Counted from the stretch's first letter, positions 11,583 through 24,665 are shown. The stretch is DNA of 64,000 nt from Prinsepia uniflora (GCA_032719365.1 CM064862.1:4290501-4354500), one strand, 5' to 3'. The notes: generated by a model not told the origin, from the sequence alone. Made by a program: numbers and translations.

Positions 11583-13987
11583 TGTAAGGACTCGTCCCGG
11601 GAGTCGGGATTAGGGAAGTGATTAGTGACGGATTAGTGAGGTTAATCGGTGGTTAGTTGACTACTGTTGGACATTGGCACAGAATGACGATTTTGCCCCT
11701 AGAATGGGCAAAAAGTCGACTTTTAGTTCGGGCGGTCAATTGGACATTGACCGATGACTTTGACGTAGTTTGGGACGTCACGAGTCCGTAGACAGGAGGC
11801 ACGCCCGATTCCGACATCCGAGGAAGAAGTTATGATGTTCGGAAGGTAGGGGACACTTTCGTAATTTGGTTAAAAGAAGGGGAAAAGTTGACTTTTTGTA
11901 CGACAGAGTTTTTACATGTAGACCGAGGACCGTTAGGTAGATCTCGTCATCCTGAGTTCAACGACAGGCGACATGCTTTCATCGGACGTAGGATGAGCGA
12001 GATACGGGTCTAGAACGGTGAAGGGTAAAATGGTAATTTTGCCTCATAAGGGCATTTTGGTCTTTTGGTGCATTGGGATTTGTGCAACAGAGATGAGGAC
12101 AAGTGTACAGGAGTGATTGGATATTTTGAGAGGGGACCATGGGATTGTGGACACGTGGGGTGTGTGTAGTGGCTTCTAGGGTGCACGGTGCAATTATTTG
12201 TGTGTGTGCATCGTGTTTGTTCGAAGAGGGAAAAACAGAGACTGGGCAGAGAGGGAGGAATCGATCAATTGCAGGGAGGTGTGATCATTGTGAGTGTGTG
12301 AGTGTGATCAGAGGGAGGTTGAGAGTGTAGGGACTGGGTTGAGAAGACTGAGAGTCGCGTGTTTGTGTGTGAGGAAGGTGTGAGTTTCTTAGGAAAACAG
12401 AGAGGGAGTTTGGTGGAGGAATGGCGAAGAACCGCCCTCGCCGGTTCAGACCGGTCGAGACGACTAAAGAAGACGATGAACAGTGTTCCTGTGCAGGCGC
12501 GTGAGGCCCACGCGCAGCCACTTTGGGCGGCTCGTGGGGGCGCGTGGGGTGTTTTCTGGGGAAACTTCCAACTAGGTTTTTGGTCTAATCGTTGTGACGA
12601 CTCTTTTGAGACTAGTTTCGGGACGATCGGACGTTGTTTCGGGTCAGTTCTACGAGGTCGAAGGTTTAGGGTCTCGGTTAATTACGTTTAGTTTTGGGAA
12701 AATCGAGGAAAATTAGGAGAACCTTAGTTGATGTGTTAGTGACGAGGTTTGGTGACTTGTGACAGGATCGGGAATCCCTGAGGAGGTCGAGGTCAGGACG
12801 CGAGTGACATGCCCAGGAACTGTGAGTAGACTTCTTCCTTATAACTGAGCATGCATAACTGCTTTTAATTACTTATTTTATGGTTTTACATGTGATTTCA
12901 TGATTATTGAAGATGATATATCTGTGTTTACATAATTGCACGTTTTTGGAGAAATTACGTATTTGGCATGTTTTACGAGAAAGGCTTGATTTCTGATTAT
13001 GATGTCATGATTTTGGGATTTCAAACGATAAACGGTTTTCAATGATTGTAATGGATTTTGGGACATGATTTTGATAACCAAGGGTTTTTGATTTTAGAAT
13101 CGGATTTCGGAAAACGGAATTTGGTTTTAAAGTTGAAAAGTGGATTTTCGGATTTGGATTCGGAATGACGGTTTGGGATGCCGGAAGGGCTTCGAACCAG
13201 TGATTTCGGATTCGGATTTGAACGTGGATTTAGAAATGGTTTTCAACGATTTTTGGATTGGATTTGCTGGATTTGATTATTGGGTTTAAAGACCCGGATT
13301 ATGTTTGACGGGGGACGGGCCCAGATTGGGTTTAAAGACCCGGATTGAGTTTAAAGACTCGGGAGTTTGAAGACTCGGATATATTGATATTTCCCCCGTA
13401 GGCCTGTTGAGTTTAAAGACTCGGGAGTTTAAAAACTCGGATTATATTGAGGCCTGGATTGAGTTTAAAGACTCGGATAGGTCCAGCAGGTTTGATCGGA
13501 TAATGAGTATGGTATTTATGTTTTATGCAACTGTTTATGATGCTTACTACGTGGTTTATAACTGTTTTCAGATATTGGGTTATGCATGCATGTTTTCAAA
13601 ACGGAGGTCCAAAACGCTGGTTTGGTTATGTAACTGTTTTTGAAACTTTTATTCTTTTTGGTCCACTCACACTTTTCTGGTTTTTAATTGCCCTCCAGGT
13701 CGTGGAGCTAGCGCGGGGGTTGACGTTGAGGCAGAGTCAGAGGCATAGTGTGAACCGGAGTGTTTTCAGTTTTCCGTTGCATGTATAATAACTCTGAGTA
13801 GGACGTCTGTCTTTTCGTTGTATACGATGCTCTGTATGACTGTTCCTTTGGTGGATTTAAGTTATCCCTTGTCTGGCAATGTAATTTGGAGTTTTTGTAA
13901 GGTTATTTTGAGTCTTTGGGTTGGATTGCCAGACGGGAGCAGGGTTCGCCTCGGTTATCGGGGTGGTAATCGGGGTGGGTCCTGTCA
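11583..13987 (+). repeat. 3' LTR of element Q
   Basis: 2405 bases, TGTAAGGACT to CCTGTCA. It is the complete reference for the shortened 5' LTR. Next to it the interrupted P LTR resumes with CTTTGGGAGG. Confidence 0.9.
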
Positions 13988-15573
13988 CTTTGGGAGGTGC
14001 GTGGGGGCGCGTGGTGGCTGTTCTGGGGAAGTGTCCAACATAGTTTTTGATCTAACCGGTGTAACGAATCTGTTGGGACAAGTTTCGGGACAATCAGACA
14101 CCAGATCGGGTTAGTTCTAAGTAGTCGAAGGTTTAGAGTTCCGTTTAGTTACGTTTTAAGTCCGGAGGAAATTGGGGAAAATTAGGAGAAACTTGGTGGA
14201 CGTGTTAGTGACTCGTTTTGGTGACTCTGGACAGGTTCGGGAAAGCCAAGGATAGTGGAATGGTCGGAAACGGTGGAAGTGCGCGGGTATCGAGGCGACG
14301 TCGGAATGGTCTGTGAGTGGATTTTTCTTTATAACTCTTGATGCATGCATATATGTTTTTATATGTTTTCTATACGTGATTCCATGATTTGATTTGTGAT
14401 CTTGATGGTTTACGGTTTTGCACATTTTTCGAGGTAAGTACGGAATTTCACGTTTTAACGAGATTTCAGGGAATATTGTGATTTGAACTTGGTTTTAATG
14501 ATATAGTTTTGGGATTTGAAATACGATTTGATTTCAATGAAAGAAAAAGGATTTTGGAAAATGACTTCGGGCCTAGAGGCCCAGTTCAAAAGGTGGTTTT
14601 GAGAAACGTGATTTCGGGTTTTGGAATCGGATTTCCGGATGACGATTCAAAATTCGATTTGAGACTTGAAATGAATTCCGGGTTTAGGTTCAGAATGGTT
14701 ATTCCGGATGCTAGCTTACGGAATGATGATTGCGGACTCGGATCTGGAAATGAGATGGATATGAGTTCTGGATTTGGATTCGGGATCCTAATGAGATTGC
14801 GGATTCAAATTCGGAAATGGAAAAAGGTTTTCAAATGGTTTTGGATTGGATTTGCTGGATCTGGTTATTGGGTTTAAAGACCCGGATTATGATTGACGGG
14901 GGACGGGCCCGGATTGGGTTTAAAGACCCGGATTGAGTTTAAAGGCTCGGGAGTTTAAAGACTCGGATATTGATATTTTCCCCCGTAGGCCTGTTGAGTT
15001 TAAAGACTCGGGAGTTTAAAGACTCGGATTATATTGAGGTCTGGATTGAGTTTAAAGACTCGGGAGTTTAAAGACTCGGATAGATCCAGCAGGTTCGATG
15101 AATGGAAATGTGATATGGTTTTCAATAATGGTTTTCGATGGTTTTGGGCTGAGGCCCAGGAATTGGGAAAGGAAACTGCAAATGGTTTTCTTACATGGTT
15201 TTATGACATGAATTGGATATGCATGCATTGGTTTTTGCGTGGAGGGTAAAAATGTACCTGTTTTATGAACTGTTTTCAAACTTATATTTTATTTTTGTCC
15301 ACTCGCAGTCTTTTCGTGTTTTCGATACCCTCCAGGTTGTTGCGGCCCGGGCTGTTGATCGAGAGAGATGGAGACATCACACCCGCGATCCACAGTAGAT
15401 TCAACACGCTCTGGGAACTTCGGTTGCTGTTAGGCGGTTGAATCGAGAATCCCTTGTCTGACTTACGTGTCACATGGAGGTTGGACGTCAGTTTAGCCTT
15501 CGTGTCATGCGTAAGTTAGGCGGGATCGGGATTCAGCCCTTAATCCCGGGGAGATTAGGGGTGGGTCCTGACA
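13988..15573 (+). repeat. 3' LTR of element P, right part
   Basis: Continues the P LTR from the GC-rich block onward. It is close to 583-2142 over its full length and ends GGGTCCTGACA. With 6218-7520 it makes up an LTR of about 2.9 kb. The bases that follow (TCCAC) would be the right target duplication, but the left one is outside the window. Confidence 0.87.
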
Positions 15574-17867
15574 TCCACGGCTCTGAGCTCCCGCTCGCAT
15601 CCATCAATGAACCCTACCAGATCACTCTGGCCTCGCATACAGTATTCAATGTCCAGCCCACCACCTTGACGACTCACCACGTCGAAAAGGTTCCGATCAC
15701 CATTACTTTTATCTCAATTACGACTGGTGCATCCCATGCACCCACATGTCTTAACTGCCCATTACACGCCTGGGGCCTACTCCAAGTGATAACTTACTCA
15801 CGCCAACCAATGTGTATCTATCCGAACCACGTCCACCATCACCACTGGTGCATCCCCGGCACACTCAACATCCTCGCACCTACATTGATTACAACATGGC
15901 TATAACATGGCCGCAACATGGCTCGTAGCCAATCACGCTTCCTTTCTGGAGCCCATCTGTCCAATCCCGTACTAGACAGATCACCACTCCAGGCCAAAGC
16001 ATATCCTACTCATTTCTCGGCTATTCATATTTTTCTGATTTCCACCCTAGGTATCATCTTACTTACCCAATTCGGTCATACTTACCATTTCAACTGATCA
16101 GCTTCGAAAGGAAGCCAATCCCACTGACGCACATATCCAACATGCGCAAGAGACAAATCATATGTACCTTTCACATTTCCAACCGGAGCTCCTCCACATG
16201 ACCAAGACAGAGCAATGCCGACACCCACATATCCAATACGCGCACAAGATCGAGTACCACTCCGGTCTAAATGGATACATCCGAAAACAACGCTCATCCC
16301 TATATCCAGGTCAGACCACCCACATCACCAAGACAGAGGTTGCATAATGATTTCATCCCATTCTAAGAGATTCTTCAACTATCTCACAATACGATTCTCC
16401 TCTGCTCCTAACTTCGCATAATCAACAAGGCAATTCTTCCCTGTGATTCTCCTCGGTCGTCACAACACTCCTCAACATCCTGTCTACAACTGGACAACTC
16501 AGTCAAAGACAAGACAAAACACGTCTAGACTGTGGATTCTCTTCAATTACCTCATATCGATCAGTTATAGCCACTCCTTGTCATCCTTACCTATCGAAAC
16601 GCCCCTGTCACTGTTCCCGTGTAGGATCAATCCTGACATCATGCATAGGAAAATCAAGGATGATCCGAGACGATGAGATTTGATGTCATCGTCTCAATTA
16701 CAACCTCTCTCGATTAATGACCCAAAGCCAATCATAGGTCCACCAACCAATACAAGATCACCGTACTAGTGACAACAACATCATCTACCATGGGCAGAGA
16801 ATGGGAAGTCACCCTCGGGAACTTTAGAATATCCATCACCAATGCTGAATCAACCACTCCTATCATCGTCTTAATCACAACTTTTCTTGAATCCGAAGTT
16901 CCAACCATGTTGGAACTAACTCACTCGAACATCAACCACGTGTCCGTACCAAGCTAACTTAGTACCCCAACTCGCCTATCTGTTTAAGACCGTTTATGTA
17001 CATCCAAAATGATGTAGGTTGAATTGACATCCTTTGTTACCTAATGCACCGCTCGACTAAAGAGTCACAACAGACTCCTACTGTGATCTGAAGCCAAATC
17101 TCAGCATACCACCATATTTTGACAAATCGATCACTAAACTCTATGACCGTACTTACATCGCCCCTTAATACCATTTCGTCCATCTCAATCACCAATGGGA
17201 AGAATCCCAACACAACTCACTCACTACTGGGATCCATCTAATCCATCTCTATCCAAGATCTTAGATCCAGCCTAGGTCCACCACGCTTCCGCTGCACCAC
17301 TCTGATAGAACCATACCAGGAAAAGACGATCCCTCTCAATATTTCTCAAGGTAACCCACCGCCAGGTCTTCCAAGTCACTGGTCGAACGTCCCATCCAAT
17401 TCTCAACCATCTCAGCTAGAGTCATCCACCTGGGTCTTCGCGGCATTAACTGCACTCTGCAGCGCAAACGCTAATCTGACCTGATTGCTCATCTCGACTC
17501 CTAGAAGTCATCCAATCCACAATAACTCATCTAGGATTACTCGAACCCAGCTGCTCCCAACATCACATTCTCCAATCGGGCCGCTCCAACGATCCCGCAC
17601 TACCAATTCATCACATACCTCTCTCATCGGGTCAAATCTCACAATGATTCACGGTGTATCGGGAAAATCATACTCCTTTCCTCAATTCATTCCTACTAAT
17701 TATCTTACTCTATTTCCCTAACTATCAGGTTGATGACTGGCTATTCCTCGTAGAGACCTCACATCCTAGGCACATGTGCACATTGCTCTAGTTCCAGACT
17801 GACAATCACTGCTCCTACACCCCTCGGTGTTAGGGTACCACATATTAACCTCACTCTGATATCATCT
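15574..17867 (-). mobile_element. Interior of a minus-strand S-type element, non-coding
   Basis: The right end carries a primer binding site in reverse (CACTCTGATATCA, 17852-17864, a decayed copy of the initiator tRNA-Met complement) directly before an LTR that reads leftward. No gag or pol motif is visible in any frame over 2.3 kb, and the short open frames show nothing recognisable. The left side is cut by element P, so the rest of this interior and its other LTR would lie left of P, outside the window. Confidence 0.6.
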
Positions 17868-20070
17868 TGACACGACCCATCCCAATCCCCCCAGGATTAA
17901 CCCAGAATGTGCCATGCTCCCGTCTAACCCACTTGCCACATGAGGTAACACGAAGGCCAGACAAGGGATAATCTGAAATCCTAAGCCCAATTGGCTCTCA
18001 GAGTGCGCCAGGATCAACTGAGGAATGTGAGGTAACGGTCTCTGCTACAACCCGCATCCGCTATCAACCTGAAGGACATTAAAAACCAGAAAAGCTGTGA
18101 GTGGATGAAAATAAATAATTTAATAAAACTCATTTCACAAAAGACATTTATGCCCTTCACTTAAAAACTATGCATGCATACGAAAACCAGTTATCTCAAT
18201 CAAATCAAATATAATAAAAACCGTTTATAAAACCAAAGCCATGTCTTTCCTCAAATCATTAGGGTCTTTGCCCAAACCATAAAATCTAAGAATATGTGGG
18301 AACTCAGCCCAAAATCGTAAATCCAAATTATGCAGGCCACTGCCCCACATCCACAAACACAGAAATACCATTTCATAAATCCAATAATTCATGTTTACCA
18401 AATACCTATCCTCGGCATCCCGGATGCCTAGCGTCCCAGACACTTGACGTCAAAGACGTCATATCATATCACGGTTAAGCAACGTGTGCTGCCCGGGATC
18501 TCTCCTGGTCCAAATCTCTGACATCCCAGATGTCTGACGTCCCAGACGTCTAATCATAGCAATCCTGCTCATGAGTCACTATACGGACCGGTCGCTCCGT
18601 GCAATGACCCCTCGCAGGCAATGTGCCGTGTCTACCCCAATGTCCCAGACATGGAGTGAGACCTATCCACATATCCTCATCTCAGGATGGTAAATGGGAA
18701 ACATCCTTGTAAAATCATTTTAAAACATCTCAAAGGGGCCATGCCCAGAATTTCCATAAAATAATCATAAATCCACTTATTCAAATCCATAAGTCCTTAA
18801 ATCCATAAATGGACCCGAAATCACATTTATAAACCACAGCTGGGCCTCATGCCCGATTTTGTAAACCAACTGGGCCCCGACCCGATAATATAACTCAAAT
18901 GGGTCTCAGCCCGATTTCTCATTAAATCAAACGAACCTTATGTCCGATAGTTTCCAAACCAAATGGGTCTCATGCCTGATTTCATATTCCCAAATCCAAA
19001 ACCATTATATCGAACCATTATTGAAAACACAAGCACATATAAATCCACATAAAATCATAAGCCTCGAAATACGTGCAAATACGTAAATCATAAACACCAC
19101 AAATATACGTATTCAAGGCATTCAAACCATAGATATAAAACATATAAAAAAATTATGCATGCATCATATTTATAAAACAAAAGTCCACTCACAGACCGTC
19201 CTAGTTGCCGCCTCAATACGCGTGCCATAAGCCTTCCCAACTAAATCACCAACTCTGGAACTCCCGATCCTGTCCAAAACATACCCGAAGGTCACTAATT
19301 ACTTCAATTATCCTCTCATTAAATAGCCATAACGTATTTAACATAGACCTTAAACCTTCGGACATCTAAAACTACCCTGAAACAGTGTCCAATCGACTTG
19401 AAAATTGTCCTAAAATGTTGGTTACAGTGAAAGGATAAAATTACATGTTGACCGTGCCTCGAAATACGGCCCTACACGCCCTCACGCACCGCCCAAAGTC
19501 CCCACGCGTAAAACTCATGCGCCTGCTACAGTGTCACGTTCAACCTCCAGCGAGACCGGTTCAGACCAGTTCTCTAGTTTCCGATTCGACAGGACCGGCG
19601 AGACCAGTTCTTAGCCAATTCTACCCCGTTTTCAATCCTTTTAATTCCTATTTCTTCGTCCCGTTACTTCCTATGGATCTACAATCCTAAAAACAAGAAA
19701 ATCATGAGAAATTACATTCCTGATCGATGAACAGATCAGCCAACTTCCTCCGTCACGTTCTCGCGATTCCGACCACCGTTGGACATGCCTCCAAGCCCAA
19801 TAAACTCTTTTTGACCTCCTGAACCTCATCCAATCCACCAAAATAGTCGACAACCATCAGAAATTAATCTACCATTTTCGAACAAAAACAAAGCATTCTC
19901 GGGTTTGGGCTTACCTCCACCGTCGCGAGCACCGTCATGGCCACCATCACGGTCGTCTCGACCTCAGGAGTATCATCCCAACCACAGAAATGATCAATAG
20001 CCATCAAAACTCTTCCTTTTATTTTTGAACTCGAAGCTCACCGTCTCTATTTTTCGGCCATCAAAATCCC
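17868..20070 (-). repeat. S1: partial S-type LTR
   Basis: Minus strand. The TGACACGACC end at 17868 is the LTR 3' terminus in element sense, next to the reversed primer site. Leader blocks in reverse order: GAAGGACAT near 18070, GTGAGTGGA 18097-18105, ATGCCCTTC 18150-18158, GTCCACTCAC 19193-19202. Its far end is missing: at 20070 it runs directly into another S LTR in the same orientation. Confidence 0.78.
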
Positions 20071-20929
20071 CCCCGGGATTAACAAGGGATGTGTCATGAT
20101 CCCGTCTGACACGGAGTGTCAAACCAGGAAAAATTTAAACCTTTAGCCCAACCGACTACTAGAGCGCGCCAGGATCCGATGGAGGAGTGTGATGTCTCGG
20201 TCTCTGCTACAGTCAGCATCCGTAATCAACCTGAAGGGCATCGAAAGCAGAAAGACTATGAGTGGGCGAAAATAAAAGAGTTCATAAAAACATATTTCAT
20301 AAAAGACCCTTATGCCCTTCACTAAAAAGCATGCATGCGTAGGAAAACCATGTATCAAACCACATATGTTTAAACAACCATATTTAGGGTCTCAGCCCCA
20401 AGTTCCGTAAATTCAAGTCACACGGGCCCCTGCCCAAAACCATTTACATAAAACCATAACCATATCAAACATATATGAGAACTCAGCCCAAATCCATTTG
20501 TTATCCATAAAACACAATTTCGCAAATCCAAGAAATCATGTTTATCAATATCATATAACCAATCTTGTCACAGTATCTAGAGCTACGCGCGTGCTACCCG
20601 TGGTCTCAAATCCCAAGTCTCCCCAGGGTCCACCTAGATCAATGTCCGCAGATCAATGACCTTCCCTAGGGGTTATAATTCATAATAGCCTTCCTGAGAG
20701 TAAGGAATCCAACGGCGGCGACTTCACTCAGTTAGTGCTCCGTGACTACTCTAGGGTCCACCCAGGCCAACGACCCTCCCCGGAGGAGACAATCCATAAT
20801 ATATAAGGATGGTATATGAAAAACCATTTGAAATCTTTCTGAAAACCTTTCAAAGGTTCATGCCCAGTCCCCATAAACCGTCATGAACCAGAAATCCATT
20901 TATGAGTCCCCGACCCGAAATCACGATCG

Positions 20930-21350
20930 TAAACTGTAGCTGGGCCCTAAGCCTGGATTGATAAACTAACTGGGCCTCCAGTCTAATTCGTAAACCAAAT
21001 GGGCCTCGTACCCAATTTCGTAAACTAAATGGGCCTCGTGCTCAATTTCGTAAACTAAATGGGCCTCGTGCCCGATTTCGTAACTCAACTGGGCTCCGAG
21101 CCCGATTCGTAAATCAACTGGACCTCGAGCCCGATACGTAAACCAACTGGACCTCCGGCCCGATGCCTTTTTTAAATCAAATGGACTTCAAGTCTGAGAG
21201 TTCATAAATAAAATGGGTCTCATACCCAATTCCATATTTTCAAATCTGAAATCAGTTCACGAACCAATCGGGCCTCTAGCCCGACAACGTAACTAAATGG
21301 ACTTCGAGTCCGAGGTTTTCCAAAACAAATGGGTCTCATGCCCGAGCTTA
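20930..21350 (-). repeat. Minisatellite of about 28 bases in the S2 LTR
   Basis: A dozen or so diverged copies of a unit built on GGGCCTCGTGCCCGA plus an A/T-rich spacer. Each unit is a small inverted repeat (GGGC with GCCC, GGAC-type variants). Similar units occur in S1 (about 18840-18980) and S3 (about 27660-27880). Confidence 0.75.
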
Positions 21351-22815
21351 CCTTTTCAAATCCAAAACTATTTCATTAAACCATTTCCGAAACCACAAGC
21401 ACTATAATCAGTGCAAAATCGTAAACCTCGATTTACGTGGAAACACGTAAATCGTCTCGAAATGCGTGAAATCATATAAATCACTAACATCCAAATCATC
21501 ATCATAGAATCACATCTGTAAAACATGTAAAACATTTATGCATGCATCACAGTTTAGAAATCAAGGTCCACTCATAGACCGTCCTAAGCTACCGCCTCGA
21601 TTTGCGTGCGGTTAGCCTCCCCAGGCTAATTACCATCATCAGGACTCCCAAACCTATCCAAATCACACTAGAGGGTTAATAACTACCTTATTAACCTCTC
21701 ATTTAAGCCCCGTAATTTTTCCAAATTGTTAACTATTTTTAAACTCGATCCTAAACCTTCAGACGTCCCGAACTATATCGAGACGGTGTCCGATTGACAC
21801 GAAACCAGTCCCAAAATATTTGTTACATCGAATAGATTATTTCACATGTTGAAGTCAGCCTCAAAGGACTCCTCACGTGCCCCCACGTACCTCCCAAAGG
21901 GGTTGTGTGTGAAGCCCATGCGCCTACTGTTCATTACCCATAACCTCTGCGGACCAGCCGGTTCAGACCGGTTCGGTCCAACCGAACCAGCGGTCACGGT
22001 TCACGGCCATTCCTCACCCGTTTTCAACCTGTTTTCCTCCATTTTAATCCCTATAGGTTCCTCTAACAATTTCCTATCCATCTAGCTACTTAAAACATGA
22101 AAAGGGTTGCAAATCTTACCTTCTCAAACAAGGAAACTCACGGCCAACTTGCACCGTCCACCGTCGTCGTCTCCGGCCACCTCAGCCTCCCTTTCCAATT
22201 CAACTCGACTCCTTGCAACCTCAGAAGCAGTTTCTAATGAACCAAAACAATTATCATTACTTAAAACAAGATCTGCCATTAATGGCTCAAAACCAACCAT
22301 TTTCGAGAAAGTCAGCTTACCGTCGCCGCCGTGCATGGCCGTGGCCTCCCCTAAGTTTGTCTCAGCCCCCAGAACCCGTTGGATCAAAACAAAACGAGTA
22401 ACAGCCTCCCCAAACCCAAGCTACGATATTTGGGACCACTTCGGTTCCCTGTCACCGAACCCCGGCCACCATCCATCGTCGTCCACGACGGCTTGACCCA
22501 TGGCCACCAGTCGACTCACCTCGATCTCCCCTCGAAGTTTCATTCAAGTTCCATGAGCAAAGTATGAAGTTTGAGGGCTATGAGATGGTTGTGCCGTGTG
22601 TTTGTTTGAGAGGGAAAAATGGTGATCGGGTTTGGAAATGAAAAATGAAGGAAGATGATATCTGATGGTCAGATGAGGGAGAAATGGAGGGTGGAGATGA
22701 AAGGGAAAGGTAGAGATGAATGGTGGAGATGGAAGGTGGGTGAGATTAAGTATAAAGTAATTAGGATGATAGTATTTAATTAAAATTGATCCACTTTTTG
22801 GGGAAGTCACCAATG

Positions 22816-22841
22816 GGATGAGTGACACTTGTCACTCATCC
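22816..22841. repeat. Conserved 26-base palindrome in LTRs
   Basis: Two 12-base arms (GGATGAGTGACA and its exact complement) are separated by two bases. The same palindrome is found at 29318-29343 (S3), 30482-30507 and 37898-37923 (both LTRs of element A) and 45517-45542 (solo LTR C). In every case it lies in the first fifth of the LTR, where promoter elements would be expected. Confidence 0.85.
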
Positions 22842-23185
22842 ATGGGTCCACCTAATTAAGTCAACCAATCAGATTTAGCCAAGTGACTCCGCCTCGTAAT
22901 ACGTGCATAGTTAAATTGAACATCCATGAACCATAACTTTTTTGTTCGACGTCCGATTTCGGCGTGCCGCCTGTCTACGGATTCATATTGACCCGATCAA
23001 CGTAACGGTCCTCGGTCTTCGGCCATCGGACCTACCGGGTCAAAAGTCAACATTTTACTCACAACTAGGGGCAAAACGGTCATTTTGCGTCGTTTGTCCG
23101 ATTTCACTCAACTAATCACCGATTAACCTCACTAATACTTCATTAGTCACTAATCTAATCCCGAGATTCGGGACGGGTCGTTACA

Positions 23186-23658
23186 GTATAACCAAACAAA
23201 TCCATAAAACCACACAAGGTGGGAAATCCCCATGACGAGAACGGGAGAAAACTCCACACCCTCTGACTATGTTTGGAGCCCAAAAATGCAAGAAAACCAT
23301 ATTCAGGCCGCTTTCCACACCGATAACAGAGTGCCGAAGTAGCCACCTTGCGGGTGACTAGGTTAAAGCATGTAGTCAATATCTCTGAAGAGGCTCTCCA
23401 TGTGAAAAGTTGAATTTTATTCGGGACCTTCATCTTCTATAGGTGTTTCCAAAGAATCGCTCTCTGAATTTCATTAGAGCACTCGACACCCCTCTACAAA
23501 TCAAACCAACTGGAATAAGCAATGTGATAGCTTGATTTAACTATATACTTCCCCGTCTTAGAGTAATACCAATAACTTCGATCAAGAAAAGAAGCCCGCC
23601 TATGAAGCGTAATGCAAAAAATATCGTGAACATCCTCTGAACAGAAAACTGCCTCCAG

Positions 23659-23693
<35 letters not shown>

Positions 23694-23760
23694 GATGAAG
23701 AAGGGAGGACACCACATCATTTTCAGGTAATCCCCCGGTTCAAAATAGGCTGGAAAGTTT
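23186..23760 (-). pseudogene. LINE (L1-type) fragment, reverse transcriptase zinc-binding region
   Basis: On the minus strand, 23494-23715 gives a segment with the D-x-x-Y-W-Y-x-x-x-G-K-Y-x-V-K-S-x-Y pattern. 23155-23433 gives P-N-K-I-Q-L-F-T-W-R followed by C-Y-R-C-G. Together these match the zf-RVT region that follows reverse transcriptase in plant LINEs and LINE-derived genes. The two parts are in different frames, later zinc ligands are missing, and a run of 32 C interrupts the upstream part. The rest of the element is absent, so this is a dead fragment bordering the gene island. Confidence 0.72.
23660..23691. repeat. Homopolymer run of 32 C
   Basis: An uninterrupted C run inside the LINE fragment. 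It breaks the local coding pattern and may be a real G/C-tract insertion or an assembly artefact. Confidence 0.95.
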
Positions 23761-24010
23761 TAGGTCGGGATATCCATTTGTCCCGAAAAATGCTCACTAA
23801 TGGAACCTTTTTTTATAGTTATATTAGACAAATCTATATTAGGTAAAATATTACCACGCCTCACATTTTTAATCCTATATTAGTAAATTAGTAACTTATG
23901 AACAAATGGAACCTTTTAAACCACTGATATTTAAATTTACAGCTAATTCCAACTCCATACTTAATTATACTATGGCACATTACAATTATTAATCAATCCA
24001 TTTCATTCAC

Positions 24011-24018
24011 TATATAAA
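24011..24018 (+). promoter_or_regulatory. TATA box of the dirigent pseudogene
   Basis: TATATAAA 68 bases before the ATG at 24086, a normal plant distance for a short leader. The 370 bases between the LINE fragment and the gene are A/T-rich and hold nothing else I recognise. Confidence 0.7.
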
Positions 24019-24085
24019 ACAAACCCTTTTATGCCTTTCACTCATTTAGAGCCCTAAAATTCTACCATATCTTCCATTCTCTCAA

Positions 24086-24665
24086 ATGGCCAAGACCCTC
24101 CAAAACCTCAGCTCCACATACACCATCCTCATAACCATTTTCTTCTTCTTCCTAACCATAGTGACCTCAAAGCCTCACCGTTTCGCGAGACCCTTATCGC
24201 CGTCAAAACTTGGTCTAAAGAGAGAGAAGCTGAGCCACCTCCGCTTCTACTTCCATGACATCGTATCCGGCCGAAGCCCCACGGTAGTTAGAGTGGTTGA
24301 GGCACCCACAACAAACACTTCCTTCTCCGAGTTTGGTCATGTGGTCATGATGGACCACCCATTGACTATTGGGCCTGACCCGAGCTCCAAACTTGTCGGA
24401 AAAGCCCAAGGAATCTATGCCTCGGCTTCACAAAGTGAGCTGGGATTTTTGATGGCCTTCAACTTTGTCTTTGTTGAAGGCAAGTATAATGGTAGCACTT
24501 TGACTGTGTTGGGGCACAACTTCGTGTTCTCCGTCGTGAGAGAGATGCGGTGGTCGGCGGAAGTGGGTTTTTCGGTTTGCTCAGGGCCACGTGCATGCTA
24601 GCACTCACCAGTTTGATCCCAAAAGTGGAAATGCTATTGTAGAATATAATGTCTATGTCCCCTTA
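24086..24665 (+). pseudogene. Dirigent-like gene, frameshifted
   Basis: Dirigent proteins are secreted beta-barrel proteins that steer the stereochemistry of radical coupling in lignan and related pathways in the cell wall. Residues 1-28 form a hydrophobic signal peptide. The family motif F-Y-F-H-D-I lies near residues 54-59, followed by the G-x-A-Q-G-I-Y-A-S-A-S-Q-S-E segment. Comparison with the neighbour at 25793 shows two single-base deletions, near 24550 (after R-E-M) and near 24576. The frame ends early at 24601 with an unrelated tail. The lost C-terminal part (H-Q-F-D-P-K-S-G-N-A-I-V-E-Y-N-V) is readable downstream in another frame to about 24663, where the normal stop is absent. TATA box and start context are intact, so the damage looks recent. 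Confidence 0.85.

Larger units (their letters stand above)
7522..13987 (+). mobile_element. Element Q: LTR element with gag only, nested in the P 3' LTR
   Basis: Two LTRs (7522-9776, truncated, and 11583-13987) flank a 1.8 kb interior. The interior has a primer binding site, a damaged gag and a polypurine tract (11570-11580), but no reverse transcriptase, RNase H or integrase. Homology to full elements stops inside the protease region near 10970. The 5' LTR lacks its first ~150 bases relative to 11583-11735, and the host LTR lacks ~75 bases at the same junction. A deletion after insertion removed both and erased any target duplication. The layout is that of a TR-GAG type element. Confidence 0.85.
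20071..23185 (-). repeat. S2: nearly complete S-type LTR
   Basis: About 3.1 kb. It lacks about 20 bases at the 20071 end and finishes in GGGTCGTTACA at 23185, which reads TGTAACGACC on the minus strand. It carries the palindrome of 12-base arms at 22816-22841 and the reversed leader blocks GAAGGGCAT 20233-20241 and ATGCCCTTC near 20308. No interior is attached. Confidence 0.82.

Noticed and set aside
15474..15905. 143-residue frame at the right end of element P
   Set aside because: It joins LTR sequence to the unrelated S interior across the P boundary; no domain.
20930..21350. Second CRISPR-like repeat block
   Set aside because: Again a degenerate tandem minisatellite without unique spacers.
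23494..23715. Small glycine-run protein on the minus strand
   Set aside because: The glycines come from the 32-base C run; the rest matches a LINE fragment.
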